DNA of 62,231 nt from Acidobacteriota bacterium (GCA_021827245.1 JAKAWN010000001.1:1-62231), one strand, 5' to 3'. Counted from the stretch's first letter, positions 36,765-45,836 are shown. Numbers and translations are program-made. The notes: a model not told the origin generated them from the sequence alone.

Positions 36765-37178
36765 CTACTCATCTTTCTCGCAGTTGACCATCCATGGAAT
36801 GCCGAAGCGGTCCGTCAGCATGCCGAAGCGTTTGGCCCAGAAGGTCTCCTGGATGGGCATGGTGACTGAAGTGGCGCCATCCGCAAGGACCTGGTAGATA
36901 CGATCCGCTTCCGCCGGATCGTCCACGCTGATCGACACTGAGAAACCTTGCGGCTTTGCCTGGCGGCCCGGAGGTGCGTCAGAGCCCATCAAGACTCCGC
37001 CGGGCGTGGTCATGCGGGCGTGAAGTATTTTCTTCTTCCACTCGGGCGGCACCCCGCCTTCGGCCGGCGAGCCTTCATGCGGCATCATCACCTGGATTTT
37101 CCCGCCCAGCAGTTTCTCGTAGAACTTGAAGGCCTCTTCACATTGTCCTGTGAATAGGAGGTAAGAATTGAGTTGCAT
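36765..37178 (-). CDS. VOC-superfamily (PhnB/glyoxalase-like) protein
   Basis: The 137-residue protein has the PhnB-type vicinal oxygen chelate fold: MQLNSYLLFTGQCEEAFKFY at the start, ILHARMTTPGGVLMGSDAPP in the middle and ETFWAKRFGMLTDRFGIPW at the end. Members are sometimes annotated as 3-demethylubiquinone methyltransferases, which is not supported by this fold. The substrate is unknown. It lies between the HxlR regulator gene (81 nt upstream) and the YCII gene, probably in one transcription unit. Confidence 0.9.
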   Translation of the reverse strand: MQLNSYLLFTGQCEEAFKFYEKLLGGKIQVMMPHEGSPAEGGVPPEWKKKILHARMTTPGGVLMGSDAPPGRQAKPQGFSVSISVDDPAEADRIYQVLADGATSVTMPIQETFWAKRFGMLTDRFGIPWMVNCEKDE

Positions 37179-37259
37179 GGTTTGTCCCTTTCGTCATTGA
37201 AGGATGGTGAATGCCCTCTGCTTCTTCTATGCGCGCGAGTTTCTGACGCGCATCTGCCC

Positions 37260-37727
37260 CTAACGGCCGCGGCCGTTGCTGCTCCCGAACTTGGGAAGAA
37301 ACGGCCTTGGATCCCGGTCTTTCCAGCGCCGTCTGACCTCTGCCAGCACTGCTTCGCGATTCTCCGCCATTTTTTCAATCACCGCACAAGGAGCCCCTGT
37401 GTCCTCATGCCGTGCGCCCCAGATGAGCAGTTCCAAAAGCACCGGCGCCAGGTCGATGCCTTTTCCCGTCAGCCGGTAGTTCACCTTCCGTCCGTCTGAC
37501 TTACTTCTTTCGGTCACGACGATCCCGGCTTCCTGCAACTTCCTGAGCCGGTCCGCCAGGATGTTGGTGGCAATCCCTTCACCGGATTGCAGGAACTCCT
37601 TAAAAGTCCGGTAACTGCGTACCATCAAGTCGCGAATGATCAGCAGCGACCAGCGATCCCCAAAAATCTCAAGCGAAATACTCACCGGACATCCGGACCG
37701 GTGTTTTGACTTGAACTCCCCAGACAC
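37260..37727 (-). CDS. HxlR-family transcriptional regulator
   Basis: The 155-residue regulator has the HxlR winged helix: SGCPVSISLEIFGDRWSLLI, RSYRTFKEFLQSGEGIATNI and LADRLRKLQEAGIV, including the conserved N-terminal Cys that senses oxidants or electrophiles in some members. I start at the GTG at 37727; a TTG at 37763 would place the start inside the palindrome described next. It probably controls itself and the downstream VOC/YCII genes. The C-terminal 50 residues are basic. Confidence 0.9.
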   Translation of the reverse strand: MSGEFKSKHRSGCPVSISLEIFGDRWSLLIIRDLMVRSYRTFKEFLQSGEGIATNILADRLRKLQEAGIVVTERSKSDGRKVNYRLTGKGIDLAPVLLELLIWGARHEDTGAPCAVIEKMAENREAVLAEVRRRWKDRDPRPFLPKFGSSNGRGR

Positions 37728-38051
37728 TGTGGGAAAGCTATCATAATAACTTGCACAATGCAAGCAATATTACAGAAGGGTCTGAGACCCAATTTCCGCC
37801 TGCGCCCGGCTACCTTCGCTGCGGCAGCCTCTCCGACACGTTGCGCAATTCAAGGCGGGAATTGTGACCATTACTCCTCTGTTGGCCCTGAGGGCGGGCA
37901 TTGACTTGGTGCGCACCTTCTGCTAGTGTAAATTTCTGGAAGAGAAGAATTTCCCCATATATTACCGACGTCATGTCTTCCTCCCCAAGCGCCGGGTTTT
38001 CCTGCTTCGCAATTTAATCTGGGGGTGTGAGAGGGTTTCGCGACTCTTTGT
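37728..38051. other. 324-nt divergent intergenic region between HxlR and phoH
   Basis: It holds the candidate HxlR operator (37750-37764) and should hold the promoter of the phoH-ybeY-corC-era operon. No clear -35/-10 pair was picked out. A minus-strand frame at 37871-38101 overlaps the phoH start and is not supported. Confidence 0.4.
37750..37764. promoter_or_regulatory. Palindrome CTTGCA-CAA-TGCAAG before the HxlR gene
   Basis: Perfect 6-bp arms with a 3-nt centre lie 23 nt upstream of the GTG start, where an autoregulatory HxlR operator is expected. HxlR dimers bind short inverted repeats of this size; identity of the site is inference. Confidence 0.45.
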
Positions 38052-39029
38052 ATGAAGGCAAGTGTCAAAATCGAGAGGGGCGTCGAAGAGCTTTTCGGCA
38101 CTTATGACGCGAACCTGAAGCTACTGGAACAATGCTTGCAGGTTTCCATCCATCTGAACGGCGAAAACCTGGAAATCGAGGGCGGGGATTTGAATGTGGC
38201 GCGCGCGCAACGGCTTCTGGAGGAGTATGTCGAACTGGTCGATAGCGGCGCCCACTTTGACGGGACGGAGTTGCAGGCCTTCCTGAAGATCCTTGCTCAG
38301 GACCCCACGGTCACGCTGAAGGGACTGGCGGAAGCCGGGCGTCCCCGCACTTTCGGAAAGAAGACCATTACGCCGAAGAGCCTGAACCAGCGACTCTATG
38401 TGGATGCCATCAAGCGGCATGACATGGTGTTCGGCATTGGTCCCTCGGGCACCGGCAAGACCTACCTTGCGGTTGCCATGGCCGTTGACGCACTGCTTTC
38501 ACGGGCGGTGACGCGCATCATTCTGGCCCGGCCGGCGGTCGAGGCGGGCGAGCGGCTGGGATTCCTGCCTGGAACGTTGCAGGAAAAAGTGGATCCGTAT
38601 CTGCGCCCGCTTTATGACGCGCTCTATGATGTGCTGGACCCCGAACGCACCGAGCGGATGATTGAAAAGGGAACTATCGAAATCGCGCCGATTGCTTTTA
38701 TGCGCGGCCGGACTCTGAACGATGCTTTCGTGATCCTCGACGAGGCCCAGAATACCACCAGCGAGCAGATGAAAATGTTCCTGACGCGCCTGGGATTCAA
38801 CTCCAAGGCGGTGATCACGGGCGACATCACCCAGGTGGACCTGCCGGAGGGGCGGCGCTCCGGGCTGATGGAAGCCGTTGACGTGGTCAGCAGGGTGATT
38901 GGTATCAGCTTTGTCTATTTTACGGAACACGATGTTGTGCGGCACCAGCTCGTACAGCGCATTATTCGAGCCTACGAGGAGTTTGACCAGGTGCGGGCGG
39001 GGGCCGAAAGCGTGCGAAGAGGGTCGTAG
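38052..39029 (+). CDS. ybeZ: PhoH-family ATPase (YbeZ)
   Basis: The 325-residue protein has a KH-like N-terminal region and a PhoH ATPase domain with Walker [17 protein letters not shown] (about residue 128), [20 protein letters not shown], Walker [21 protein letters not shown] and the [11 protein letters not shown] motif. YbeZ works with YbeY in RNA processing and 16S rRNA maturation; the neighbouring gene is ybeY, which supports YbeZ over other PhoH proteins. It is the first gene of a four-gene housekeeping operon. Confidence 0.95.
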   Translation: MKASVKIERGVEELFGTYDANLKLLEQCLQVSIHLNGENLEIEGGDLNVARAQRLLEEYVELVDSGAHFDGTELQAFLKILAQDPTVTLKGLAEAGRPRTFGKKTITPKSLNQRLYVDAIKRHDMVFGIGPSGTGKTYLAVAMAVDALLSRAVTRIILARPAVEAGERLGFLPGTLQEKVDPYLRPLYDALYDVLDPERTERMIEKGTIEIAPIAFMRGRTLNDAFVILDEAQNTTSEQMKMFLTRLGFNSKAVITGDITQVDLPEGRRSGLMEAVDVVSRVIGISFVYFTEHDVVRHQLVQRIIRAYEEFDQVRAGAESVRRGS

Positions 39030-39115
39030 CGCGCCGCGCGAAGAGTCCGATGATCAAGGGGCTCTGGATAATAAGTTTTGAGGGGTGATGTGAGGCTGCG
39101 GAGGAGTGTCAAGCT

Positions 39116-39607
39116 ATGATTATCAACCGACAAGATCAATTCGCTTTAGACCTGCCATCATTGCGGGCGTATGAGCGCCGCGTGAAAAGCGTCCTGGATC
39201 TTGGGCAGCGCGATTTCAACATCTGTTTTGTGAGTGACGAAGACATCAGCAGAATGAACCATGTGTACAGGGGCAAGGCGGCGCCGACGGACGTCCTGTC
39301 GTTTTCCTGGGAAGGTGAAGGAGAGAGCGGCCTGGAAGAACCTGTCAGAGGCGAGTTCCGGAACTTTCTGGGTGACGTTGTGATCTCTGTGGCAACCGCA
39401 GAAAGAAATGCGCGGGCTGAGGGACACTCGACAGAGGAGGAAATCCGCCTGCTGATCCTGCATGGCGTCGTGCACTTGATGGGCTACGATCATGAAACCG
39501 ACAACGGAGAAATGAGGTCCCTGGAACTTTCCTTGCGCGAACGGCTGGAAAAGGCTGGAGGCGGCGCTCGGGGACGGGAGGCGCAATCGGCCGGGCTCTC
39601 CAGGTAA
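39116..39607 (+). CDS. ybeY: Endoribonuclease YbeY (rRNA maturation factor)
   Basis: YbeY is a zinc-dependent single-strand endoribonuclease needed for 16S rRNA 3' end maturation and ribosome quality control. The metal motif HGVVHLMGYDHETD (HxxxHxxxxxH) is at about residue 120, and GKAAPTDVLSFSW is the other conserved segment. The 163-residue length is normal. A GGAGG lies 12 nt before the ATG, which is long, so translation may be weak. It sits between ybeZ (86 nt) and corC (7 nt). Confidence 0.95.
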   Translation: MIINRQDQFALDLPSLRAYERRVKSVLDLGQRDFNICFVSDEDISRMNHVYRGKAAPTDVLSFSWEGEGESGLEEPVRGEFRNFLGDVVISVATAERNARAEGHSTEEEIRLLILHGVVHLMGYDHETDNGEMRSLELSLRERLEKAGGGARGREAQSAGLSR

Positions 39608-39614
39608 AGCGAAG

Positions 39615-40907
39615 ATGGACGTGATTCTTTGGATTGTCGTGCTTGGACTGCTGATAGCCGCCAGTTCCGTAGCCTCGTACCTGCGGCTGCTGATGCGGCG
39701 CCTGACTCCGATGGGGGCCCGGGCACTTTTCAAGACGGACGATCCGCGAAGGATTCGGGCTGACCGCGAACGGGTAGGCGTCTCGATTTCGGCCTTGCAT
39801 GGCGTGGCCATGGCGTTGTACTCGATTGGAGTGACGGCCCTGTTTATTTTTTATCATTCTGGTGCCGTGTGGGAAAGCCTGAGCGCCTCGCTGGTGGTGG
39901 TCCTGGCCACAATAATGATTTTCGACCAGTTGATTCCGTTCATCATGGTGGCGCGCCATGACGAACCGGAAGCCATCCTTCGTCAGTGGCTGCCCATGTT
40001 GAAAGCGGCAGTTTATCTGGCCTTGCCGGTCACCTTTCCGATCCTGATCTCGACAACTATTGCCCGCCTGCTGGAATCTCCGGCGGAAGAGGCGGAACCG
40101 CCAAAGCCTGAGAAGGGGTTGAAAGAGCTGATTGAGAGCGGGGAAGAGGCAGGGCTGATCGAAAAGGGCGAGCGCGAGTTGCTGCAATCGGTCGCCGATT
40201 TCAATGACAAGGTCGTACGGGAGGTGATGACTCCGCGGCCTGAGATCGCCGCCGTCGAGATCGATATGCCAGTCGACGAGTTGCGCAACCTGTTCCGCCA
40301 GAAGCGCTATACGCGTTACCCCGTGTATTCGAAGGATCTCGACCACGTTGAAGGGGTCGTCAGCGTGCGTGACTTGACGGAGCTGTCGCCGGAGGACCAG
40401 AAGTTCGTGACTTTGCGCACCCTGATGCGGCCTGTGCGATTTGTGCCGGAGACGAAGCGCATCCGGGACCTGCTGAAAGAGCTGCAGAAAACCACTATGC
40501 AACTGGCCATCGTCATCGATGAGTATGGCAGTGTCTCAGGACTGGTAACAGTGGAAGACCTTGTGGAAGAATTGGTGGGTGAAATCCGTGATGAGGTTGA
40601 GCCGCACGAGCGGGATATCATCAAAGAAACCGCGAATACCTATCTGGTGGCCGGCAACACGGAGCTTGCCCATCTTGCCGACCAACTGAACGTTCAAGTC
40701 GAGAGCGGAGATTATTCCACCGTCTCCGGGCTGGTTCTGGCCAAGCTGGGACACATGCCGGACGGTCACGAAAAGGTGGAAGCCAATGGGGCGATCTTTG
40801 AGGTTCTCGAAGTCAACCGGCGCACGGTCCTGAAAGTTCGGCTGATCCTTCCTGCGCCGAATTCCGAAGCACAAGCCACTCATGCCGGAACCCAGAAAAC
40901 CGCTTAA
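39615..40907 (+). CDS. corC: HlyC/CorC family protein (DUF21/CNNM, CBS pair, CorC_HlyC)
   Basis: The 430-residue protein has an N-terminal membrane domain (about residues 1-160) with several helices, a linker, a pair of CBS domains starting near DKVVREVMTPRPEIAAVEID and IVIDEYGSVSGLVTVEDLVE, and a C-terminal CorC_HlyC domain (TYLVAGNTELAHLADQLNV). Such proteins are linked to magnesium and cobalt efflux. The position next to ybeZ-ybeY matches ybeX/corC of many bacteria, but the added membrane domain makes it a full CNNM-like transporter. Its end overlaps the era start by 26 nt. Confidence 0.92.
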   Translation: MDVILWIVVLGLLIAASSVASYLRLLMRRLTPMGARALFKTDDPRRIRADRERVGVSISALHGVAMALYSIGVTALFIFYHSGAVWESLSASLVVVLATIMIFDQLIPFIMVARHDEPEAILRQWLPMLKAAVYLALPVTFPILISTTIARLLESPAEEAEPPKPEKGLKELIESGEEAGLIEKGERELLQSVADFNDKVVREVMTPRPEIAAVEIDMPVDELRNLFRQKRYTRYPVYSKDLDHVEGVVSVRDLTELSPEDQKFVTLRTLMRPVRFVPETKRIRDLLKELQKTTMQLAIVIDEYGSVSGLVTVEDLVEELVGEIRDEVEPHERDIIKETANTYLVAGNTELAHLADQLNVQVESGDYSTVSGLVLAKLGHMPDGHEKVEANGAIFEVLEVNRRTVLKVRLILPAPNSEAQATHAGTQKTA

Positions 40908-41787
40908 GTCGGGCTTTGTCGCAGTCGTGGGCAGGCCCAACGCCGGAAAGAGCACCCTGGTCAACGCTCTGGTCGGCGCGAAGGTTTCTATAGTGACTCC
41001 GGTGGCCCAGACCACGCGAAACCGCATCCTGGGAATTGTGCACCGGCCTGAGGCTCAGGTTGTCCTGATGGATACACCCGGCATTCACCGCCCGCTTTGC
41101 AGGCTGAATGAACAGATGATGGCCTTCGTGCGCGAAGCGCTGGAAGAACGCGATCTGACCCTGCTGATTGCGGATGCCTCAGTGCCTTTCGGCAAAGGGG
41201 ATGAGTTTGCCGTCCAGTTTGTCGCGGAACACGCTCCACGGTCAATTCTTCTGCTCAATAAAATCGACCTCATCCACAAGCCGAAACTTCTGCCCCTGAT
41301 CGACCGCTACGCGAAGCTGCACGACTTTGAAGAAATTTTCCCGATTTCCGCGCTGAAGGGAATCAGTCTAGATGAGGTTCTCGATGCCGTTGTTGCCAGG
41401 CTCCCCGAGGGCCCGGCATATTTCCCTGAAGACATCTATACCGACCAGCCGGAACGCTTCCTGGCCAGCGAAATCATCCGCGAACAGGTGATTCGCCACA
41501 CGCACCAGGAACTTCCCCACGTGAGCGCGGTGCTGATGGATGGTTTTGAAGAATCCGAGACCATCACGCGAATCCACGCCACCATCCTGGTGGAACGGGA
41601 ATCACAGAAGCCCATCGTGATCGGCGCGGGTGGAAGCCGAATCAAACAGATCGGCACCGAAGCGCGGCAGGAATTGGAAAAGGTTTTCCCACCAAAAGTT
41701 TTCCTTCAGCTTTTTGTCCGCGTGGAACCCCATTGGCGCGATAACAATTCCCTGATTGCAGCGCTCGACTACCGCAAGGAAGGGTGA
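40882..41787 (+). CDS. era: GTPase Era
   Basis: Era binds the 3' end of 16S rRNA during 30S assembly. The G motifs are GRPNAGKSTLVNALVG (G1), the TT of VAQTTRNR (G2), DTPGIH (G3), NKID (G4) and ISALKG (G5), followed by a KH domain with IVIGAGGSRIKQIGTEARQ at about residue 250. Length (301) is normal. The start overlaps corC by 26 nt, so it is translationally coupled. It closes the ybeZ-ybeY-corC-era operon and converges on the ntrX-like gene. Confidence 0.97.
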   Translation: MPEPRKPLKSGFVAVVGRPNAGKSTLVNALVGAKVSIVTPVAQTTRNRILGIVHRPEAQVVLMDTPGIHRPLCRLNEQMMAFVREALEERDLTLLIADASVPFGKGDEFAVQFVAEHAPRSILLLNKIDLIHKPKLLPLIDRYAKLHDFEEIFPISALKGISLDEVLDAVVARLPEGPAYFPEDIYTDQPERFLASEIIREQVIRHTHQELPHVSAVLMDGFEESETITRIHATILVERESQKPIVIGAGGSRIKQIGTEARQELEKVFPPKVFLQLFVRVEPHWRDNNSLIAALDYRKEG

Positions 41788-41998
41788 AGCTGGAGCTACC
41801 CGGTGCAATAGACTCGGGGCTGGCGCAGACGCCGGTTTGTGGGGCCTGCGATTCCCCGAAGGGGCTGGTTTCTGGCAGCAAGAACTTCTCGCTTCGCGAG
41901 ATCGACACTCCAAGGCAAACGCCACCCGACCGTCGCCCCTTGTGCCTACATAAGAGCCGCAACCCGGACGGCCGATGGTTCCTATCCACACTCGGGTT

Positions 41999-42054
41999 GT
42001 AGGGGCGGGCCTTGTGTGTGCCCGCCCTTGGGCGCCCACAAGGGGCGCTCCTAC
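41999..42054. repeat. Paired-hairpin element enclosed by GTAG...CTAC arms
   Basis: The outer arms GTAGGGGCG (41999-42007) and CGCTCCTAC (42046-42054) pair with one wobble. Alternatively the inside forms two hairpins, GGGCGGGC/GCCCGCCC (42003-42010 with 42020-42027) and GGGCGCCC/GGGCGCTC (42030-42037 with 42043-42050). This looks like a mobile palindromic repeat of REP/MITE type; no transposase is nearby. Confidence 0.65.
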
Positions 42055-42080
42055 CGGACCCAAAACCCTGCGCCACCCAA

Positions 42081-42103
42081 CGGCGATCATAGATCGCCGC
42101 TAC
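42081..42103. repeat. Hairpin CGGCGATC/GATCGCCG followed by CTAC
   Basis: A perfect 8-bp stem (42081-42088 with 42092-42099), a 3-nt ATA loop and the end GCTAC. It lies 24 nt downstream of the 3' end of the ntrX-like gene and may influence both transcripts. Confidence 0.6.
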
Positions 42104-42126
42104 AGAGAAAGGGTGATGTCGTTTAG

Positions 42127-43503
42127 CTATTCGCTGGTGCTGATTCCGAGGGCTTTCATTTTGCGATAGAGGTGGCTGCGTTCCAGCCCCAGGACTTCCG
42201 CGGTGCGGCTGACGTTGCCGTGATTCTCGTCGAGTTTGCGAAGGATGTAATCGCGTTCGTAAGCTGTGCGGGCTTCGTGCAGGGTAGAAAAACCGCCAGC
42301 CACCCCGCGGGAGGCGGCTGACCGGCCACGGTGGTTGGTGAGCGTCTGTGGCAGGTGGCGGCGTTCGATCCGGTCGCCAGAGACCATGATGACCATGCGC
42401 TCAACGAGATTCCTGAGCTCGCGGACGTTCCCCGGCCACCGGTAACGAAGGAGGACTTCCAGCGCCGGTTCTGAAAAGTGCTTCGGCCTGCGGCCGTATG
42501 CGGCGGCAAAAGTCTCCAGGAAATAATCCAGCAGTTCCGGAATATCCTCCACATGTTCCCGCAGCGGCGGAACGTAAAAGGGAATTACATTGAGACGGAA
42601 AAAGAGGTCTTCGCGAAAATTGCCCTTGAGGATTTCTTCTTCGAGGTTCTTATTGGTGGCGGCCACGACGCGAACGTCCAGCGCAAGTTCTTTCTTCGAG
42701 CCCAGCGGGGAAAAGCGCTGCTCTTCAATTACGCGCAGCACTTTGGACTGTGTCCGGAGGCTCATGTCGCCGATTTCGTCGAGAAACAAGGTTCCTTCAT
42801 CGGCCTGCTCAAACTTTCCCACTTTGTCCTCGACAGCCCCGGTAAACGAGCCTTTGATGTGGCCGAACAATTCGCTTTCAATCAATTCCTCTGGGATGGC
42901 AGCGCAGTTGACTTCGACAAAGGGGCTGTCACGACGCAGGCTCATTCGATGCAGAGCGTGAGCCACCAGCTCCTTGCCTGTCCCGCTTTCCCCGTAAACC
43001 AGCACGCGGCCATTGGTGGGAGCGGCAAGCGCCAGTTGCTGCCGCAAGGCTTTCATGGGCACGCTGTTCCCGATAATGCGGTCGTCGCCCTCAAGTTTAC
43101 GGCGCAACTGCCGGTTCTGGGTGGCGAGCGCCAGTTCTTCGGTGGCATGCTTCAGCGTGAGCAGCGTTTTTTCGATCGAGAGCGGTTTCTCGATGAAATC
43201 GAAGGCGCCCTTCTTGGTGGCGCGGACAGCGGTTTCGATGGTGCCGTGGCCGGAAATCATGACGACGACCGGCGGGTCTTCGCGTTCTTGAATCCTGGAC
43301 AGCGTTTCAAGGCCGTCGATGCCGGGCAGCCAGATATCGAGCAGGACGACGTCGGCCTTTTCCCTGCCGAGGAAATTCAGGCACTCCTCGCCACTTTCGA
43401 CGGCCGCGACCTGATAGCCCTCATCCTGAAGAACATCCTTCAGAGATTGCCGGATGCCGGCTTCGTCGTCGACGACCAGCACCGAATAATTTCCCAAATG
43501 CAA
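42127..43503 (-). CDS. NtrC-family response regulator, NtrX-like
   Basis: The 458-residue protein has a receiver domain (about 1-120; phospho-Asp in VVLLDIWLPGIDG), an AAA+ sigma-54 interaction domain (about 145-380; Walker A GESGTGKELVAHALH, Walker B GTLFLDEIGDM) and a C-terminal Fis-type helix-turn-helix (GNVSRTAEVLGLERSHLYRK). The sigma-54 loop reads GSFTGA, not GAFTGA. It follows its kinase gene by 77 nt. NtrYX-type pairs respond to nitrogen, redox or envelope cues in other phyla; the signal here is unknown. Confidence 0.93.
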   Translation of the reverse strand: MHLGNYSVLVVDDEAGIRQSLKDVLQDEGYQVAAVESGEECLNFLGREKADVVLLDIWLPGIDGLETLSRIQEREDPPVVVMISGHGTIETAVRATKKGAFDFIEKPLSIEKTLLTLKHATEELALATQNRQLRRKLEGDDRIIGNSVPMKALRQQLALAAPTNGRVLVYGESGTGKELVAHALHRMSLRRDSPFVEVNCAAIPEELIESELFGHIKGSFTGAVEDKVGKFEQADEGTLFLDEIGDMSLRTQSKVLRVIEEQRFSPLGSKKELALDVRVVAATNKNLEEEILKGNFREDLFFRLNVIPFYVPPLREHVEDIPELLDYFLETFAAAYGRRPKHFSEPALEVLLRYRWPGNVRELRNLVERMVIMVSGDRIERRHLPQTLTNHRGRSAASRGVAGGFSTLHEARTAYERDYILRKLDENHGNVSRTAEVLGLERSHLYRKMKALGISTSE

Positions 43504-43580
43504 CTTCCTCCGTCCGGCTTTTTTGCGAGCCGTCCACCGTTTGTTTCTCCGGCAGCACGACAGCCCACTATTTTTGACGC

Positions 43581-45836
43581 CTAGGCTTCGTGAGCAGGAG
43601 ACGCCGCGACAGCGGGCGCATGCTCGACGGGTAATTCGATTATAAACTTGGTTCCAAGAGGGCGATTTTCCTCCACGCGTATCGTTCCTTTATGTTCGGA
43701 AACGATGCGGCTGACGATGGCCAGGCCCAGGCCGGTGCCGCGCCGCTTGGTGGAAAAGAACGGCAGGAACAGGCGCTCTTTGGCTTCCAGCGGAATGCCG
43801 GGACCGCTGTCCGCCACCAGCAGCACAACCATTTCCCGCTCCGGATCGAGCATCGTGCGTATCCAGATGTCTTTTGCGGGCGAGTGTTGCAGCGCTTCAG
43901 CGGCGTTGTCGATCAGGTTGATCACCGCGCGCTTCATCTGGTCCGGATCGGCATGTATCCCGGGCAAACCGGCCGCCAACTCGCATCGCAATGCGATCCC
44001 ATCCAGGCGGCCGTCAAAAACCTGCAACGCTTTCCCCACAATGTTGTTCAGGTCTGCATGAACGGGCCGGGACGCCGGGAAACGAGCGAAATGAGAAAAT
44101 TCATCGACCAGGGTTTTCAAGGTTGCGACTTCGCTCTCGATCAGCGCGGCGCTTTGTTCCACCGCCGTCACCAGATCCTGGCCCGTGCGACGCGAGTCCG
44201 CCCGGCCAATCCACCGGCGAATGCGCTGCGCGGAAAGCTGGATAGGAGTCAAGGGGTTCTTGATTTCGTGAGCGATGCGCTGGGCCACCTCCTGCCAGGC
44301 CAGCGCTTTCTGGGCTCGGAGAAGCTCGGTGAGGTCCTCCAGGACGAGCAGGGATCCCACGGCGCCGTGGCGGGCTCGAATGGAAGAGAGCGTCAGGGCA
44401 ACGAAGGCGCGCCGGCTGCCCAATCCTACTTCCATCTGGCGCGTCACAACACCCTGGCGCAGGGCGCGCCTGAACAGCGTTGCAACTTCGCGGGCCTCGT
44501 CCGGCGAGAAGAGGTCGCCGAGCCGGTGCGCCTTCAGGATGACGTCATGGCCGAACATCCGCTCGGCTGTGGTGTTGGCCCGCATAATACGCCCTTGCGG
44601 ATCAAAGGAAACGACGGCGGTAGGAATGTTTTCGAGGATGGCTTCCATGACGTTGCCGCGCTCTTCCAGTTCTCGATTGGCCTTCTGGATTTGCTGCGCG
44701 GCGCGCTCAAGCGCCAGGCGGTTTTCCTTTAATTGCCAGGTCATTTCGTTGAAGGATTGGATCAGACTGCCGAGTTCGTCATCGCCGCGCGCTGAAATGC
44801 GATAGTCAAGGTTTCCTTTGGAGACTTCGTGGGTGGCGTTTGCAAGCGCCTGGATGGGCACGGTCACCTGTTTTGAAAAGAAGACCGCAAACCAGGAAGC
44901 GACAAAGAGAATCAGCACCGTCAGCAGAGACAACGACAGCAGGTAAACTCGGCGGACGGCCTTCCTCTGGCGGCTGAGCTGGTCATATTTTTGCGCTTCA
45001 CTCTGAATCTGGCTGGCAATGTGCGCAATGTTCATTGGCAGGCGGGTCATCGCAACCACGACGCCGGATGTCCCGCCAGCGGCGAAATTCAGTGGCCTCA
45101 CCGCGATGAAAATCTCTTCGTCGTTGAACCTCTTGCGAACGGATAGGCCGTCCGGAGGCAAATTCCTGAAACTGTGATGAGGCAGAAGAGCGCTGATCGC
45201 CGGCCCGCTCAATTGCACCCTGCCTGCCGAGGCTAGAAGCTTTCCGTCGGGATCGAAGAACATTGCGGATTCTGAGGAGAGATCGGCGACTTCCCGCTGC
45301 AGCAGATGTTTGATGGCCGCCTGGTTACCCAGTGAGGCGGCTTCGGCAAGCTGAGGGCTGGTGGTCAGGTGGATCGCCAGGTGGCGTGAGCGATTTTCCG
45401 CCTGGATGGCGAGTTGGCGAACCACTTCAGTGGCGTCTGAGCGGACCACATCAAACGGAATCCCAAACCACTTATCAATGCTTCGGTTCAGCAAGCCGTA
45501 GGAGAATGCAAACAAGAAAAACGCCGGAACCAGCGTCAACGCCAGAAACGCCACCACCATCTTGGTCTTAAACCGCGAACCGAGCTTGTGGCTTCGCCTT
45601 TCGACATAGAGCTTCAGCAGGTTCCGGGCAAGGATGAGCGCAAAAATGACGAAGGTCAGGAAGATGAGGACGGAGATTACGATGAGCAGAATCGTCTGCG
45701 ACGCGCTTCGCGGATGAATAAAAGAAAGGTTTAAGGAAGCCTGGCTCCAGCCGATAAACAATAAGACGGGAACCACGATGAGTAGAAACACCAGGAAGGG
45801 TCGCCGGGGAGGGTGCGGTTTTTCATTCAGAGCCAT
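43581..45836 (-). CDS. NtrY-like membrane sensor histidine kinase
   Basis: The 751-residue kinase has N-terminal membrane helices (IVVPVLLFIGWS, ILLIVISVLIFLTFVIFALIL, FLALTLVPAFFLFAFSYGLL) and a later one (LLSLSLLTVLILFVASWFAVF), a periplasmic region between them, HAMP (QVTVPIQALANATHEVSKGN), PAS (MEAILENIPTAVVSFDPQGR), HisKA with the phospho-His in RIAHEIKNPLTPIQLSAQR and HATPase with DSGPGIP and GTGLGLAIVSRIV. This order is NtrY-like. It overlaps the endonuclease III-like gene by 14 nt and precedes the NtrX-like regulator, with which it forms the two-component system. Confidence 0.93.
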   Translation of the reverse strand: MALNEKPHPPRRPFLVFLLIVVPVLLFIGWSQASLNLSFIHPRSASQTILLIVISVLIFLTFVIFALILARNLLKLYVERRSHKLGSRFKTKMVVAFLALTLVPAFFLFAFSYGLLNRSIDKWFGIPFDVVRSDATEVVRQLAIQAENRSRHLAIHLTTSPQLAEAASLGNQAAIKHLLQREVADLSSESAMFFDPDGKLLASAGRVQLSGPAISALLPHHSFRNLPPDGLSVRKRFNDEEIFIAVRPLNFAAGGTSGVVVAMTRLPMNIAHIASQIQSEAQKYDQLSRQRKAVRRVYLLSLSLLTVLILFVASWFAVFFSKQVTVPIQALANATHEVSKGNLDYRISARGDDELGSLIQSFNEMTWQLKENRLALERAAQQIQKANRELEERGNVMEAILENIPTAVVSFDPQGRIMRANTTAERMFGHDVILKAHRLGDLFSPDEAREVATLFRRALRQGVVTRQMEVGLGSRRAFVALTLSSIRARHGAVGSLLVLEDLTELLRAQKALAWQEVAQRIAHEIKNPLTPIQLSAQRIRRWIGRADSRRTGQDLVTAVEQSAALIESEVATLKTLVDEFSHFARFPASRPVHADLNNIVGKALQVFDGRLDGIALRCELAAGLPGIHADPDQMKRAVINLIDNAAEALQHSPAKDIWIRTMLDPEREMVVLLVADSGPGIPLEAKERLFLPFFSTKRRGTGLGLAIVSRIVSEHKGTIRVEENRPLGTKFIIELPVEHAPAVAASPAHEA

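Larger units (their letters stand above)
41788..42126. other. 339-nt convergent intergenic region packed with hairpins
   Basis: No gene is supported. Between era and the ntrX-like gene lie an inverted repeat CAACCCG (41960-41966)/CGGGTTG (41993-41999), a paired-hairpin element at 41999-42054 and a simple hairpin at 42081-42103. None has a T-run of the usual terminator kind. The frames on both strands here are GC-rich artefacts. Confidence 0.5.

Noticed and set aside
42478..43584. Open frame on the plus strand of 368 codons
   Set aside because: It is antisense to the NtrX-like gene, whose receiver, AAA+ and HTH motifs are clear.
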